Positions 1 through 9,243 of a DNA stretch of 64,000 bases are shown here, in pieces. Position 1 is the first letter of the stretch, and each line of letters opens with the position of its first letter. The stretch spans positions 254,531-318,530 of the forward strand of contig NZ_JAAHGO010000003.1 of the NCBI RefSeq assembly GCF_010672455.1, written 5' to 3'. The stretch comes from Okeania sp. SIO2C9 (lineage in GTDB: Bacteria; Cyanobacteriota; Cyanobacteriia; Cyanobacteriales; Microcoleaceae). The notes beneath the pieces were generated by a model, which was not told the DNA's origin, made no database searches, and was given only the letters and a program-made list of their open reading frames with translations. The translations under genes and the position numbers were made by a program.

Positions 1-2900
1 CCGGGAGTATTACTATCAGGATTGACACCTATTAATAAATCATTTCCTTGACGACCTGTAATTTGGTCATTTCCTTCATTGCCAATGAGGGTATCATTTT
101 GATGAGTGCCGATAATTTCTTCGTCTTTTGAAGATTCTTCCCAATTCTCAACTCCAGTTTGGTCTGTGCTAGCATTGAAGTTACCTACAGCATTTCCTGT
201 ACCAATAACATTATTACCACCACTGATAAAGGAGTTTTGCGACTGAGTTACAAAATCAATATCGCTATTTTCATTATCAGCAACAGTGCTAGAAGTAACA
301 GTTGTTGAGGTAATAGAAGTATTTCCGAAACTAGCAATACCACTACCACGACCATCAGGAGCATTATTTTGGATAATAGTGGTATTTTCGATTTCAACTA
401 CACCGAAATTGAAAATACCCCCACCATCTGAAACCGCAGTATTTTCAATAATTGTGCTATTGGTAATAACGGCAGTGGGAATATTGCCAAAAACATTATC
501 TTTGATATAAACACCACCGCCATCATCTCTCGCACTATTACCACTAATGGTACTGTTTGTGATTTCTGCATTACCGAAAACGGCGACCCCTCCACCATCA
601 GCAGTAGCGGAAAGAGCTACATTATCACTGATGGTACTGTCGAGAATTTTAGTGTCACCATATACAAATATACCGCCACCATCATTATTCACTGTGTTAC
701 CAGTAATGGTGCTATTAGTAATCGTAATATTTCCCGGACTCCAGTTGTAAATACCTCCTCCAGTATCGTTAGCAAAATTATTAGAAATTTCACTGTGGGA
801 AATATTAATTTCTCCACCATTAAAAATACCACCACCAGAAGCTAATCCTTCTTTTGTCTCGTTATTGCTAATAGTAGTGTTGGAAATGGTAATATTACCT
901 GTTTGAGCATTGAAAATACCACCACCATCCTCATTTGCAGTGTTACCTGTAATAGTACTGTTACTTAGTGTGAGATTTTCTCGGTTAAAAATACCACCTC
1001 CATCATCACCATTACCAGTAACGTTGCCACCTCCGATAACAACTCCATCTATAGATACCTGACTTTGAATGCTATTATTGCCATCATCGATCTGAAAGAC
1101 ACGGGAGTTACCCCCAGCATTTATATTAACCGGGTTATTTTCATAACCATCAATATGAAGGTCTTTATCTATTCTCAGTTCCCCACTGGTCAGATTTATA
1201 GTTTCACCAGCAATACTAGGGTCAAATACAATAGTATCGCCAGAGTCAGCATTAGCGATCGCCTCTCTTAAGGAACCCTGACCACTATCGTTAGTATTTG
1301 TGACAACAATATCGGGCACAAAGAAAACATTATCTGAAATATTATCAATCTCAGTATTTAACTTGACAATATCCGATAAATTAAGATTCTCTAACCAATC
1401 TGAAACAGTACCATTTTCCCCTAACTGCCACTGAGCAAGGTCAACATCATTTTCATACCAGAAGCGATCGCCATCTCGCAAGCGTTCAAACTGGTCTTCT
1501 AAAATTGCTTCATTCAATTCACCAATACTAGAATTTGGCAAAGTCTTCTCTGACAACATCCCCACCCACTGGTCAATATTATCAACATCACCATAAAGTT
1601 CTTCTAATGCTGCGACAACTTCCGGGTCAGAAGAAATTTCACTAAAATCATTCACTCTTGATAAACCCAGTGCTTCCCGCACTTCATTATAATTTGCCAA
1701 ACCATGGTCGCGACCGCGCTGGATATTCAACGCTGCCAAATCTGTACCATTTGCCACAGGTCCGCCACCGGGTGCCCCAGTAAACAACAAATTCCGCAAA
1801 TCATCCACTATTTTCGCATCTGTTTGCTGCTGTACCTGGGTAGCTAAACCCCGCAAAACAGGTTCTATTCCTCCATCTTCGGTAATGCGCTCTGGTTGGA
1901 AAAAGCCTTGAAATAAATCTAATTCACCAACGGGAGCAGTAGTACCATCTTCGTTGAGACGTGGCACAGTACCGCTAACTAGAGTGTGACCCAAACGGAA
2001 ACCAGCAGTAGAAAATTCTGTATTGATACCAGGATTAACATTTGCATCGTAACCATTATAAGGATCGAGAGTTACGCCTAGAGAAGGTAAAAATTCTTTA
2101 TATGTAATCGCTTGAATTTCTGCCCCTACTATTTTACGCGCTCGTTGATAAATCTCTTCATCGCGAGCAGTAGTATTTGAGGGTAAGTCTGTGTGGGTGG
2201 CATCAATAATTTCTGCTAAACGGTTATGTTCCCGCACAAATAAGGTATGCAACGAAGTTAAGACTGCGTGTTCGTTTGCCCGTTCGTCCCCTGCCACAAA
2301 AGTGTTTTCACCAATACTTTCTTCCATCGCCATAGCAGGAGCATTTGGGTCATTTCCCCTAGTAGGTAGCAAATCTCCTGTAGAATGGGCAGTAACTTTC
2401 AACTTTCCGCCATCGAAACTGCGTAACCAGTTAGCACGGTCTTCATCACTACCATATACTTGACTTGCATCCAACCAAGCAGTGAGTTCATTGGCGTGTT
2501 CCCGGGGGTTGTTAATATCAGTGCCAGTATTCTCATCAAATAGCGATCGGGTAACGGGAATAAATGACCCAGGGGTGTAAACTGAGTCACCTTGAGGAAT
2601 GAAAATGTTTGCACTTTCAGCATTGTTACCGGACTGTAAGTGAGTCAAAGTAATATCATGGTCAACAAATTGTCCCCATGCCCAGACATAATCACTTAAA
2701 TTTCGTGGGTCTGGAATAGATTCTTGTTGGTCGAATAGGATATTACTAATATTGCGAGGATTAGGGTTATTAGGATTAGCTAATTGTTCTATTCCATCTG
2801 CATAAGCAGCTGGTGTAAAGCGAAGTAAATTTTCACCAGTTTGACCATATTCGGGATTATTTTGATTATTATTACTGCCGTTAATTTCACGAAAATTCAT
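1..2900 (-). CDS. Animal-type haem peroxidase with beta-helix and RTX repeats (3' end outside window)
   Basis: The frame is open from an ATG at 2900 to the window edge (966 codons), so the C-terminus is missing. Residues about 1-510 are a peroxidase-cyclooxygenase superfamily domain. The distal pair is in WGQFVDHDIT (His81), then FVREHNRLA, the proximal site FRLGHTLV (His305), and the family signature NIQRGRDHG. Residues about 530-920 repeat 'GGGIFN...ITNSTISGN' units, typical of a right-handed parallel beta-helix. The last residues before the edge (LIGNEGNDQI) are RTX calcium-binding nonapeptides. There is no N-terminal signal peptide, which together with RTX repeats suggests type I secretion. 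Related cyanobacterial proteins (peroxicins, e.g. from Lyngbya) oxidise halides or thiocyanate with H2O2. An extracellular oxidative defence role is inferred. The domain calls are secure; the substrate is unknown. Confidence 0.9.
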   Translation of the reverse strand, partial: MNFREINGSNNNQNNPEYGQTGENLLRFTPAAYADGIEQLANPNNPNPRNISNILFDQQESIPDPRNLSDYVWAWGQFVDHDITLTHLQSGNNAESANIFIPQGDSVYTPGSFIPVTRSLFDENTGTDINNPREHANELTAWLDASQVYGSDEDRANWLRSFDGGKLKVTAHSTGDLLPTRGNDPNAPAMAMEESIGENTFVAGDERANEHAVLTSLHTLFVREHNRLAEIIDATHTDLPSNTTARDEEIYQRARKIVGAEIQAITYKEFLPSLGVTLDPYNGYDANVNPGINTEFSTAGFRLGHTLVSGTVPRLNEDGTTAPVGELDLFQGFFQPERITEDGGIEPVLRGLATQVQQQTDAKIVDDLRNLLFTGAPGGGPVANGTDLAALNIQRGRDHGLANYNEVREALGLSRVNDFSEISSDPEVVAALEELYGDVDNIDQWVGMLSEKTLPNSSIGELNEAILEDQFERLRDGDRFWYENDVDLAQWQLGENGTVSDWLENLNLSDIVKLNTEIDNISDNVFFVPDIVVTNTNDSGQGSLREAIANADSGDTIVFDPSIAGETINLTSGELRIDKDLHIDGYENNPVNINAGGNSRVFQIDDGNNSIQSQVSIDGVVIGGGNVTGNGDDGGGIFNRENLTLSNSTITGNTANEDGGGIFNAQTGNITISNTTISNNETKEGLASGGGIFNGGEINISHSEISNNFANDTGGGIYNWSPGNITITNSTITGNTVNNDGGGIFVYGDTKILDSTISDNVALSATADGGGVAVFGNAEITNSTISGNSARDDGGGVYIKDNVFGNIPTAVITNSTIIENTAVSDGGGIFNFGVVEIENTTIIQNNAPDGRGSGIASFGNTSITSTTVTSSTVADNENSDIDFVTQSQNSFISGGNNVIGTGNAVGNFNASTDQTGVENWEESSKDEEIIGTHQNDTLIGNEGNDQITGRQGNDLLIGVNPDSNTP

Positions 2901-3012
2901 AGTTTATTTCAGAGTAAATTGTAGAATATATAGCAATAGACAGATAGGTTAAGATTTATGCTGATAATGTTCTTTAGACAGGGAAATATTTTTCCTACTG
3001 TTCCCTGCTATA

Positions 3013-3372
3013 TTTATATAGAACCCATTTGATCGCTATATAATTATGGTAGTCAAGTCTTTTCGCCCATCAATTTTGAGGAAAAATCATCTGAAGGAGT
3101 GTTTAATTTTTTGTATTATTTCTCCCCACATTTTCCCTCTTACCGAAAAATTCTGGGTATGCGCCTCCCCTTTTAAGGGGATAAAAAAAGAGAATATTTC
3201 AGATTTCAAGCCTCCTTATTGCAGAGGTACTGATAACTGATAACTGATAACTGATAACTGAAATTACCTCCTGTCTTCCCCTCCTGGGAGGGGTTAGGAG
3301 TGGGTTGTCTCCTGTCTCAAGGCTAAAAAAACGCGCATATTTATGAAGATACGATCGGGGGTTCTATATAGA
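3013..3372. repeat. Inverted-repeat element with TATAGAACC ends, carrying a nested second element
   Basis: The stretch begins with ctatatagaaccc and ends with gggttctatatag. Its first about 120 bp are the reverse complement of the right part of the element at 41586-41800. Inside, 3139-3262 is a copy of another family: TTACCGAA end, a short C-rich/G-rich palindrome, then four ctgataa units. Any open frame here is repeat sequence, not a gene. Confidence 0.7.
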
Positions 3373-4087
3373 TAATTGCGGAATCTACCTAGGAAATCAG
3401 GATAAAAATATCGCAATTTTTAGGGTTGATATCTAGAGATTTTGTTGAAGTGGATCGTCAAGGAAGGTACTAAAATTAGCAAGAATATTTTTCTCGTTCT
3501 TACAGAAGAATTGTTGTGATTGATGCAGCGCTCAAAAACATATACCAGATTAAAATTGTGCTGCAAAAATTATACATAATAGCTCAGAGATAATTGCTAT
3601 ATCTTTGAAGTAGGTGGTGGTGTAGGTTCAATTAGTTAGTTAGGGTTTAGTTCCCAATTAGACAGTGCAGGTGAGGTATGGAATATTAAACAAGGGTAGT
3701 AAAAAAATGAGAAAACAGTTAGATATTCCCTACTACCCTGTAACAGTTGGTGGATAATTATAGTTTTTCCTTCCTAATATTAAATTATATTCATCAATAC
3801 TAGGAATAAATAAAGATATCCGGACTAAAAAACTCATTTAATTTTGAAAATGAAATTCTTGTTGCCTGTTGTTGGATTAATACACATCGCCTAAGTTCAT
3901 CAAAAGTATCAGTTGTTATTTAAACTCCATTAGACATCTCCAAAAAAGATATAGACTTTTTGTAAAAGTAGGGAATAGGGAATAGGGAAGATGTTTTTAG
4001 GAAAAAAACGCGGAAAATGATTTTTTGAGTTCTTACACTCTAGTTTATCGCAAATAAAGGGAAAGTTTATTTTCTGGAGATGTCTAT
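3373..4087. other. Intergenic, no gene seen
   Basis: AT-rich stretch between the peroxidase gene and the hypothetical gene at 4088. No convincing coding frame was found on either strand. A short direct repeat of 'gggaatag' lies near 3970. The peroxidase promoter should lie before 2900, within or next to the repeat element, but no clear -35/-10 pair stands out. Confidence 0.5.
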
Positions 4088-4609
4088 TTAATTAAAAATA
4101 TATTGAGAACCCCGATCCATTTTGATACGCAAATAACCTGCTGTATCCCAATACCATTTGCCACCATATTCTATACTATTTGTCCACAGGCGAACGCGGG
4201 AATTTTCTAAGAATAAAACATTGGATTGAATTCCATCATTCCAACAAATAATCGCAACTACTCCGCTATCTTGACTACTTGTTTTTTTCTGAATCCTGAT
4301 TCTGTCAACTTTTCCCAAAAACTGTCCGCTTTGACCAGAGGAAGTAACTTTTTTTCCATTTATATACCGAAGTTTTTGGCTGGATTTGCTTAAGTTGAAA
4401 GATGAATTTTTTTCAACAGAATTAATAACTGGAGATTCTTGTCTATAGTTTTTACTTTCCGGTTCTTGGTAGGGATTTGGATTATCATAAATTTCTTCCA
4501 TAAGTTTGATAATTGGTGTCATTATTTCTATAATAGGAATAGCTGTTTGAGGAAAAATTATTGAGGTACCCAGAAGTATTAGAAAAGTACCAATAATTTT
4601 ATTATCCAT
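4088..4609 (-). CDS. Hypothetical protein with N-terminal signal or membrane segment
   Basis: 173 residues starting at an ATG. Residues about 5-28 are hydrophobic and could be a signal peptide or membrane anchor. Residues 40-75 are rich in Asn, Glu, Pro and Ser and look like a linker. The C-terminal about 90 residues contain several Trp and Tyr (VAIICWNDG, VRLWTNS, GGKWYWDT) and look like a small all-beta domain. I do not recognise the family. It is a single gene with no same-strand close neighbour. It lies near the DUF1036 remnant, whose C-terminal part also has a G-G-K-W motif, but I see no clear homology between the two. Confidence 0.6.
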   Translation of the reverse strand: MDNKIIGTFLILLGTSIIFPQTAIPIIEIMTPIIKLMEEIYDNPNPYQEPESKNYRQESPVINSVEKNSSFNLSKSSQKLRYINGKKVTSSGQSGQFLGKVDRIRIQKKTSSQDSGVVAIICWNDGIQSNVLFLENSRVRLWTNSIEYGGKWYWDTAGYLRIKMDRGSQYIFN

Positions 4610-4861
4610 GATTTTTTAATAAGCTTTCAGCAGTTCAACAATCAGCGGTCAGCTTTTTAGAAGAGGATTTAAACCCTCCTAAAATTCAACTACTTATAGA
4701 GGATTAATAACTCAGTTTTTCTCGGTTTTACTAAAAAAAATTTTGTTTTTCAGCAAGGATTTTAAATCAGAATATTTAATCCTTACTGGAAACAAAACTT
4801 TTTAGATATCTCAGGTAAATTAAAACCCAAAAAAATCATAAATTACCAGTTAGACAAATTT

Positions 4862-5569
4862 CTACATTCTAGGTGTTAAACGATAAGTGTACTTCATTTT
4901 CCCTGGTCGAATTACACTAAAATTTACCCACTTTCCATAGGCACAACTTGAATCAGCATAATGATATTCAAATCGACTATTTTCTACACATAAAGGCTTA
5001 TTTCCTAACCATTTTCCTCCTCAATTACCTCTTGCATAAATGCCATAAGTTCGGTTTTTTACTTTCCCATCCACAAGTTTTTTACCGAATAATTAATAAT
5101 TAATAATTAAATAATTCGCGCCTTGAAGCCTCCCCTTTTAAGGGGAAAAAAAGCGGTCGAGGGATGGCGAGGTCCCCTCGCCATATCCAATCGACCAAGA
5201 CAGCGGTCGTTAGCGGAGCGCACCCGTTGGGTGGGATGGCTCCGAAACCTGCGCTGTCCGACCATCGACCAAGAAAAGAAAATATTCCTTATATTCAATT
5301 CCGTAGCGGTTTTAACCAGAGGTAATTATCAATTATCCATTATCCATTATCCATTAATGAAAGTCACCTGGGTCTATGTTCCACCACCCTGAAGTAATCC
5401 ATTGGTCTCCTGATTTTTTACCTAAAACAACGCTGACTCGCTCATGGGAATCATTACAAACTTTTAAACCTCGAATTCTGGCATGAACTGGTAAAGAAAC
5501 TAAAGGAATTGAAGTAGTAGCAAAGAGACTAATAGCAGTTAAACGAGTAACTAAATTAAATTTAAACAT
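4862..5569 (-). pseudogene. DUF1036-family secreted protein, split by a repeat element and carrying a stop
   Basis: The 5' part (5569-5354) encodes a signal peptide (to about residue 30, VHA-R) and the DUF1036 motif: VCNDSHERVSVVLGKKSG, then GWWNIDPGDF. It stops as soon as a 270-bp repeat element begins. On the other side, about 5081-4862 in the same orientation encodes the rest of the family pattern: KNRTYGIYARGN, GGKWLGNKPLCV and FEYHYADSSC. This tail has an in-frame TGA between GN and GGKW. Joining the two halves reconstructs a nearly full DUF1036 protein of about 140 residues, a family of small envelope proteins of unknown role. The gene is therefore inactivated twice. Confidence 0.8.
5088..5356. 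repeat. TTACCGAA-family miniature element inside the DUF1036 gene
   Basis: One end has ttaccgaa followed by iterated attaataa; the other ends in repeated taatggataa. The interior contains the modules 'cttggtcgattggatatggcg' and 'gcggtcgagggatggcgag', read on opposite strands at other copies. The copy at 60831-61125 is closely similar over its whole length. It has no transposase, so it must be moved in trans if it is mobile. Confidence 0.8.
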
Positions 5570-5765
5570 CTTGAATTTTCTCCTCTAATAACAGTGAAGA
5601 ATGTTTGTTAGCTGTTACTTATTAGTCGTTTAGGTGGGAATTTTTTATTCAGTTTTGTAGAAAATTTTCTGCGTGACAATTAAGCTTATCAGACTGATAT
5701 CAAATATAGGTTCTTGTTGAGCGATCGCCTTCCTGTTTATTGACAAGTTATGAAACTGAATTGCC

Positions 5766-5834
5766 TCAATATTTTGGTGGAATAAGAGGGTCATCTTCTT
5801 CGTCATTGAGATGAATTGGGAAAATATTAATCAT
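5766..5834 (-). CDS. Possible 22-residue peptide or gene remnant
   Basis: An ATG at 5834 with an aggag-like motif just upstream opens 22 codons (MINIFPIHLNDEEDDP..., ending PPKY). It lies downstream of the DUF1822 gene in the same orientation. It could be the leftover of a third operon gene or chance. No family is recognised. Confidence 0.15.
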   Translation of the reverse strand: MINIFPIHLNDEEDDPLIPPKY

Positions 5835-5965
5835 CAACTTTGCTCCTGAGATAAAATGTTGAAAAAAAATCCTCAAGTCATTTTTTTGACTGTGATTTAT
5901 TGTGATATTTATTACCCTGTAAAATTGATGAAATATTATTCAAAATGCTGACATCAAAATAGTAA

Positions 5966-5985
5966 GGACGTTCCATGGAACGTCC
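5966..5985. repeat. 20-bp perfect palindrome (ggacgttcc/ggaacgtcc)
   Basis: A self-complementary sequence just downstream of the DUF1822 stop. Similar but imperfect copies occur at about 12750 (accttccatggaagct) and 47907 (gacgttgcatgcaacgtc). It may act as a transcription terminator or be a dispersed palindromic repeat. There is no clear T-tract. Confidence 0.5.
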
Positions 5986-6022
5986 CTACAAGGATTTGGT
6001 TTTTATCCTATTAAATGTCAAA

Positions 6023-6982
6023 CTAAAACCGCAAAATTTCCCGACTAAAATCATCAGGAATCGGCTCAATTTCCCAGATTAAACCTTCCCCTGGTTCTAA
6101 AATTACATCTACATACAGCTTTTCCACAGCATGGGTAGATACAGCTTCATTATTTTCAAAATTGTCTCCATACTCTGTCAATAATCGCAACTTAAAGCCT
6201 GCCGGAATTAAACCTCCCACAGCTACATTTTGCAGTTCAAATCGCCAGATTATTTCACCATCTTTCACTCGAATAATTACCTGTAAAGTAAAATATTGTC
6301 CGGCTATTTTGAGTTGTTTGGATAAAATTTTATCTGTGGGAATTTCTAATTCTTTTGTGCCTACTTCCTTGTCAAATGCTAAATCTGCTTTTTTGTTGCG
6401 TAATAGCCAACCAATTTGTTCAGCTAGTTCGTCAATTCCTTGTTTGAGGAATTCTAAGACATTGATTTCTGATACTTCTGACTCATTTTGCAGTTTTAAT
6501 TCTTCTAAAATGGCAAATAAATTATCCAGAGGTTGTAGTTTTTCCAGAGGAATAGTTTCGGGTAAATTATCTACATTTTTTACAGGGAAATATCCTAAGA
6601 CTTTTGCTTTATCTAAAATTTGCTCGAACTGCACTGCCACAAAACCAATGATGTTTTCTGGTATATCTGGAGGTACGGAAAATTCAGTTTTTCCAGGCAA
6701 AATTGGAATACAAAATAATCTCTTGTTTTCTACTACTAAGTCTGTGGTATTTAACACTCCGCTCAGAATTGGATTTAAACTTTTAACTTGTTGTAAATCT
6801 GTAGAAAAATCTAAGCATGTCAATAAATTATTAACAGCCTTAACAGCTAGAATATTCAAATAAGTTTGTTTGCCAATTTCTGGGTTAGATTGTTCGGATG
6901 CTACACTGGCAGCTTGTTGATGTGTTTCAGCATCTAAAGTTACAAAAACTGGTTGTAATTCTGTTCTATTTATCATTGTCAT
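6023..6982 (-). CDS. DUF1822 family protein
   Basis: 319 residues. The match to this cyanobacterial family is the motif order YLNILAVKAVNNLLTCL near residue 43, 'TTDLVV...LFCIPILPG' near 80-95, then 'IGFVAVQFE', 'VLGYFPV' and the lysine/leucine-spaced 'IPLEKLQPLDNLF'. There is no signal peptide or membrane segment, so it is probably cytoplasmic. Its function is unknown. In cyanobacteria DUF1822 genes often follow a sigma-factor-like gene, and that is the case here: its ATG overlaps the last 17 bp of the disrupted frame at 6966-7859. The gene looks intact even though its upstream partner is damaged. Confidence 0.85.
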   Translation of the reverse strand: MTMINRTELQPVFVTLDAETHQQAASVASEQSNPEIGKQTYLNILAVKAVNNLLTCLDFSTDLQQVKSLNPILSGVLNTTDLVVENKRLFCIPILPGKTEFSVPPDIPENIIGFVAVQFEQILDKAKVLGYFPVKNVDNLPETIPLEKLQPLDNLFAILEELKLQNESEVSEINVLEFLKQGIDELAEQIGWLLRNKKADLAFDKEVGTKELEIPTDKILSKQLKIAGQYFTLQVIIRVKDGEIIWRFELQNVAVGGLIPAGFKLRLLTEYGDNFENNEAVSTHAVEKLYVDVILEPGEGLIWEIEPIPDDFSREILRF

Positions 6983-7859
6983 TTTCTCCTAATATTTCTT
7001 TAATTTGTTGTGCAAATAGTTTGGAGTACTTGTCGAAATTCCGCTCGATATCCTGATTAATTTCTTTAAATACGCTCTCATCATGTCTGCTCCAATAGGT
7101 TTTGAGAGTTTGATATTTAACATCATGCTCCTTAGCAAAATTTGTCCAATTATTTTTATTCTCCGGTTCAGAAAAATTGGTTATTTTTTTGCTTTTTATG
7201 ATGTATTTTTCCTTGGGATTATCAACAATAACCCAGTTTTATTTAACTGTTATTTTGTCGCCTGGATTGCTCAAATAAAAATACTTAATTCTTGCTTGAG
7301 CGTTACATTATGGATATCCTTTGGGATGAATTTTCTGTAATTTTCCTTCTGGATAGTTCTCAATGTAAAGTTCTAAAATTAGACCTTTTATTTGAGTTTT
7401 CTGATTTTGTATATGGGTAATATAAGTCTCAAAACCATCTGATGTAGAAATATTAAATCCTTCATTAGCTAATAAGTCTATCCAATCTTCTTTTTGCTCC
7501 TCACCTACTGGAGTATCAAGACTAATTTCTTGATTTGTTTTTCTGTATAAGTCAAAAATGTCATATTTTAAAAATCCATTTATCCACATTACATAACGCT
7601 GTCGCACCAGTAGAGGTGAATTTTGACTAATATCAATTCTCCATCTTTTTTTGTATTCCTGGAAAAACTTATCAATATTGTGTTTGACAGAGAATAAAGT
7701 GTTATTAACTGCGTGTAAATAATCTGGATGTTTGTCTTGACGAATTCCTGGCAACTTGGGAGTAATATTTAGTAAACTGTCAATGGTTTGGTTTCTTTGG
7801 TCTCCCCTTTGATTTTTAATATCGGTTAATAGTTGTTTGGTTTTTGCATCTTTGTCCAT
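6966..7859 (-). pseudogene. Sigma-factor-like protein with two in-frame TAA codons
   Basis: A single reading frame runs for 298 codons from an ATG at 7859 to a TAG at 6966, interrupted only by TAA at 7308-7310 and a second TAA about 23 codons later. Resolved segments are residues 1-183 (with the pattern 'WINGFLKYDIFDLY...ISLDTPVGEE'), a short piece (NAQARIKYFYLSNPGDKITVK) and a C-terminal part (KTYWSRHDESVFKEINQDIE). The 'SLDTP(V/I)GEE' stretch and position before DUF1822 resemble cyanobacterial sigma-70-like proteins, but similarity is faint. The last 17 bp overlap the DUF1822 start, an operon-like arrangement. It is either a recent pseudogene or one needing stop readthrough; the former is simpler. 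Confidence 0.6.
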
Positions 7860-8002
7860 AATTTGAGTTTCATAGAATATTAGAGTTTGAGTGTCTCTAT
7901 AGCTGAAGTCAGAAGTCAGAAGTCAGAAGTAAAATTCTTGCTGTGACTATATTTGATAGGACTGAGAATGTCCGCGCTAGTAATAGCAACCGCTATATCT
8001 TT

Positions 8003-8443
8003 AATATCGATATCTCTGGGAAAAGTTATTCATATTTAGAGGAGAAAGTGGGAAATTAGGCGTAATAGTGTATCTAGGCTAAAATTGTGGCGTAAAAAAA
8101 TTTAACTCCCCAACCCCCTTCTTTACAAGAGAAAGGAGAAAAATATTCTTCCCTCTCTTTTTAAGGAGAGACTTTAAACCTTAATTATTAATTATTAATT
8201 ATTAATTATTAATTATTAATTATTTGAATATCGATATCTCTGGGAAAAGTTATTCATATTTAGAGGAGAAAGTGGGAAATTAGGCGTAATAGTGTATCTA
8301 GGCTAAAATTGTGGCGTAAAAAAATTTAACTCCCCAACCCCCTTCTTTACAAGAGAAAGGAGAAAAATATTCTTCCCTCTCTTTTTAAGGAGAGACTTTA
8401 AACCTTAATTATTAATTATTAATTATTAATTATTAATTATTTG
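8003..8443. repeat. 224-bp tandem duplication (two essentially identical copies)
   Basis: 8003-8226 and 8227-8443 appear identical apart from the number of terminal attaatt units. Each copy holds 'aatatcgatatctctggg' at its start and a short TTACCGAA-type element (ctttttaaggagagactttaaacc, then iterated attaatt) at its end. The identity indicates a very recent duplication. The second copy abuts the promoter region of the Uma2 gene at 8482. Confidence 0.85.
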
Positions 8444-8481
8444 GTAACTATCTTTTTTAAATTTGGAATTAGAGGTGAAAA

Positions 8482-9066
8482 ATGGTACAGGTAAAAAATC
8501 AACTCACATTACAAGAATTTATCGAACTTCCACCAGGAGAAGGAGATATTACTTATGAATTTATTGATGGAATAGCAGTAGCAAAAATGTCGCCAAAAAA
8601 ATTTCATTCTAAACTGACTCGTGCTTTACTATATTTAATTGATGAATGGTGTCCAGGAAAGGGAGAGGTTTACCCAGAATTAGCAGTTAAATTAATCAGA
8701 AAAGGAAAAGATTGGATGCCTGTTCCAGAATTATTGTATCTTGCTGCTGAACGTTTTCCTGAAGATTGGGAAGAAGATGTTGCTTGTTCCGTACCGCCAG
8801 ATTTAGTAATAGAAATTATTTCTCCTGGTCAAACTTATGGTCAACTGAATGCTAAAGCTAAAGATTATTTAGATGCGGGTGTATTAAGAGTATGGGTTGT
8901 TGATAGTAAGGCTAGGAGTATTACAGTTTTTTATCCAGATGCACCGCCACAAACTTATATGGGAGATACTCTACTGATAGATTCTTTATTTGCCGGATTA
9001 GAGTTAACTGCTGAACAAGTATTTAAAAAAGCTGAAATTGCTAATAAAATTGTTTCCAATCTTTAG
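8482..9066 (+). CDS. Uma2 family (DUF820) putative endonuclease
   Basis: 194 residues, with the usual length and order of this PD-(D/E)XK nuclease-fold family. It has 'YEFIDGIAVAKMSP' near residue 25, 'VPELLYL' at 81-87, the core 'PPDLVIEIISPGQ' with Asp107 and Glu111, and 'KAKDYLDAGVLRVWVVD'. Most members have an Asp where this one has Glu83. The family is greatly expanded in filamentous cyanobacteria and often sits near repeats. Its cellular role is not known, and a DNA nuclease activity is inferred from the fold only. An 'agaggtg' motif lies 7 bp before the ATG. A second Uma2 gene follows at 9244. Confidence 0.85.
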   Translation: MVQVKNQLTLQEFIELPPGEGDITYEFIDGIAVAKMSPKKFHSKLTRALLYLIDEWCPGKGEVYPELAVKLIRKGKDWMPVPELLYLAAERFPEDWEEDVACSVPPDLVIEIISPGQTYGQLNAKAKDYLDAGVLRVWVVDSKARSITVFYPDAPPQTYMGDTLLIDSLFAGLELTAEQVFKKAEIANKIVSNL

Positions 9067-9125
9067 AAAAGATTCATTTAGATATCTAAAAAAAGTTCAG
9101 TATAGTTGCTAGAATATTTACTATC

Positions 9126-9202
9126 GTAGGTTGGGTTGACCTTAAGGAAACCCAACACAAATTTATAGTTGTTGGGTTGCGCTGTCGCTTAACCCAACCT
9201 AC
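9126..9202. repeat. Dispersed palindromic repeat (gtaggttggg...cccaacctac)
   Basis: Inverted repeat with ends gtaggttggg and cccaacctac, followed by four ctgataa units that run up to the start of the next Uma2 gene. A second copy is at 10226-10313. Such gtaggttggg palindromes are widespread in bacterial genomes. Its spacing between two convergent-free genes fits an intergenic REP-like element or terminator. Confidence 0.7.
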
Positions 9203-9243
9203 AAAGTTTACTGATAACTGATAACTGATAACTGATAACTGAA

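Noticed and set aside
286-1271. Short plus-strand frames rich in Pro/Ile/Val
   Set aside because: They are shadows of the peroxidase beta-helix repeats on the opposite strand; the periodic GGG-I-F coding creates them.
3046-3240. 64-codon plus-strand frame before the peroxidase gene
   Set aside because: It lies entirely within an inverted-repeat element whose parts recur at 30948 and 41700; repeat-derived.
3230-3262. Possible CRISPR because of regular ctgataa units
   Set aside because: The units are 7 bp without spacers and are parts of dispersed elements; no cas gene or 25-40-bp repeat-spacer pattern occurs in the window.
6162-6863. 233-codon frame opposite to DUF1822
   Set aside because: Antisense shadow; the minus-strand frame matches a known family over its full length and codon use fits it.
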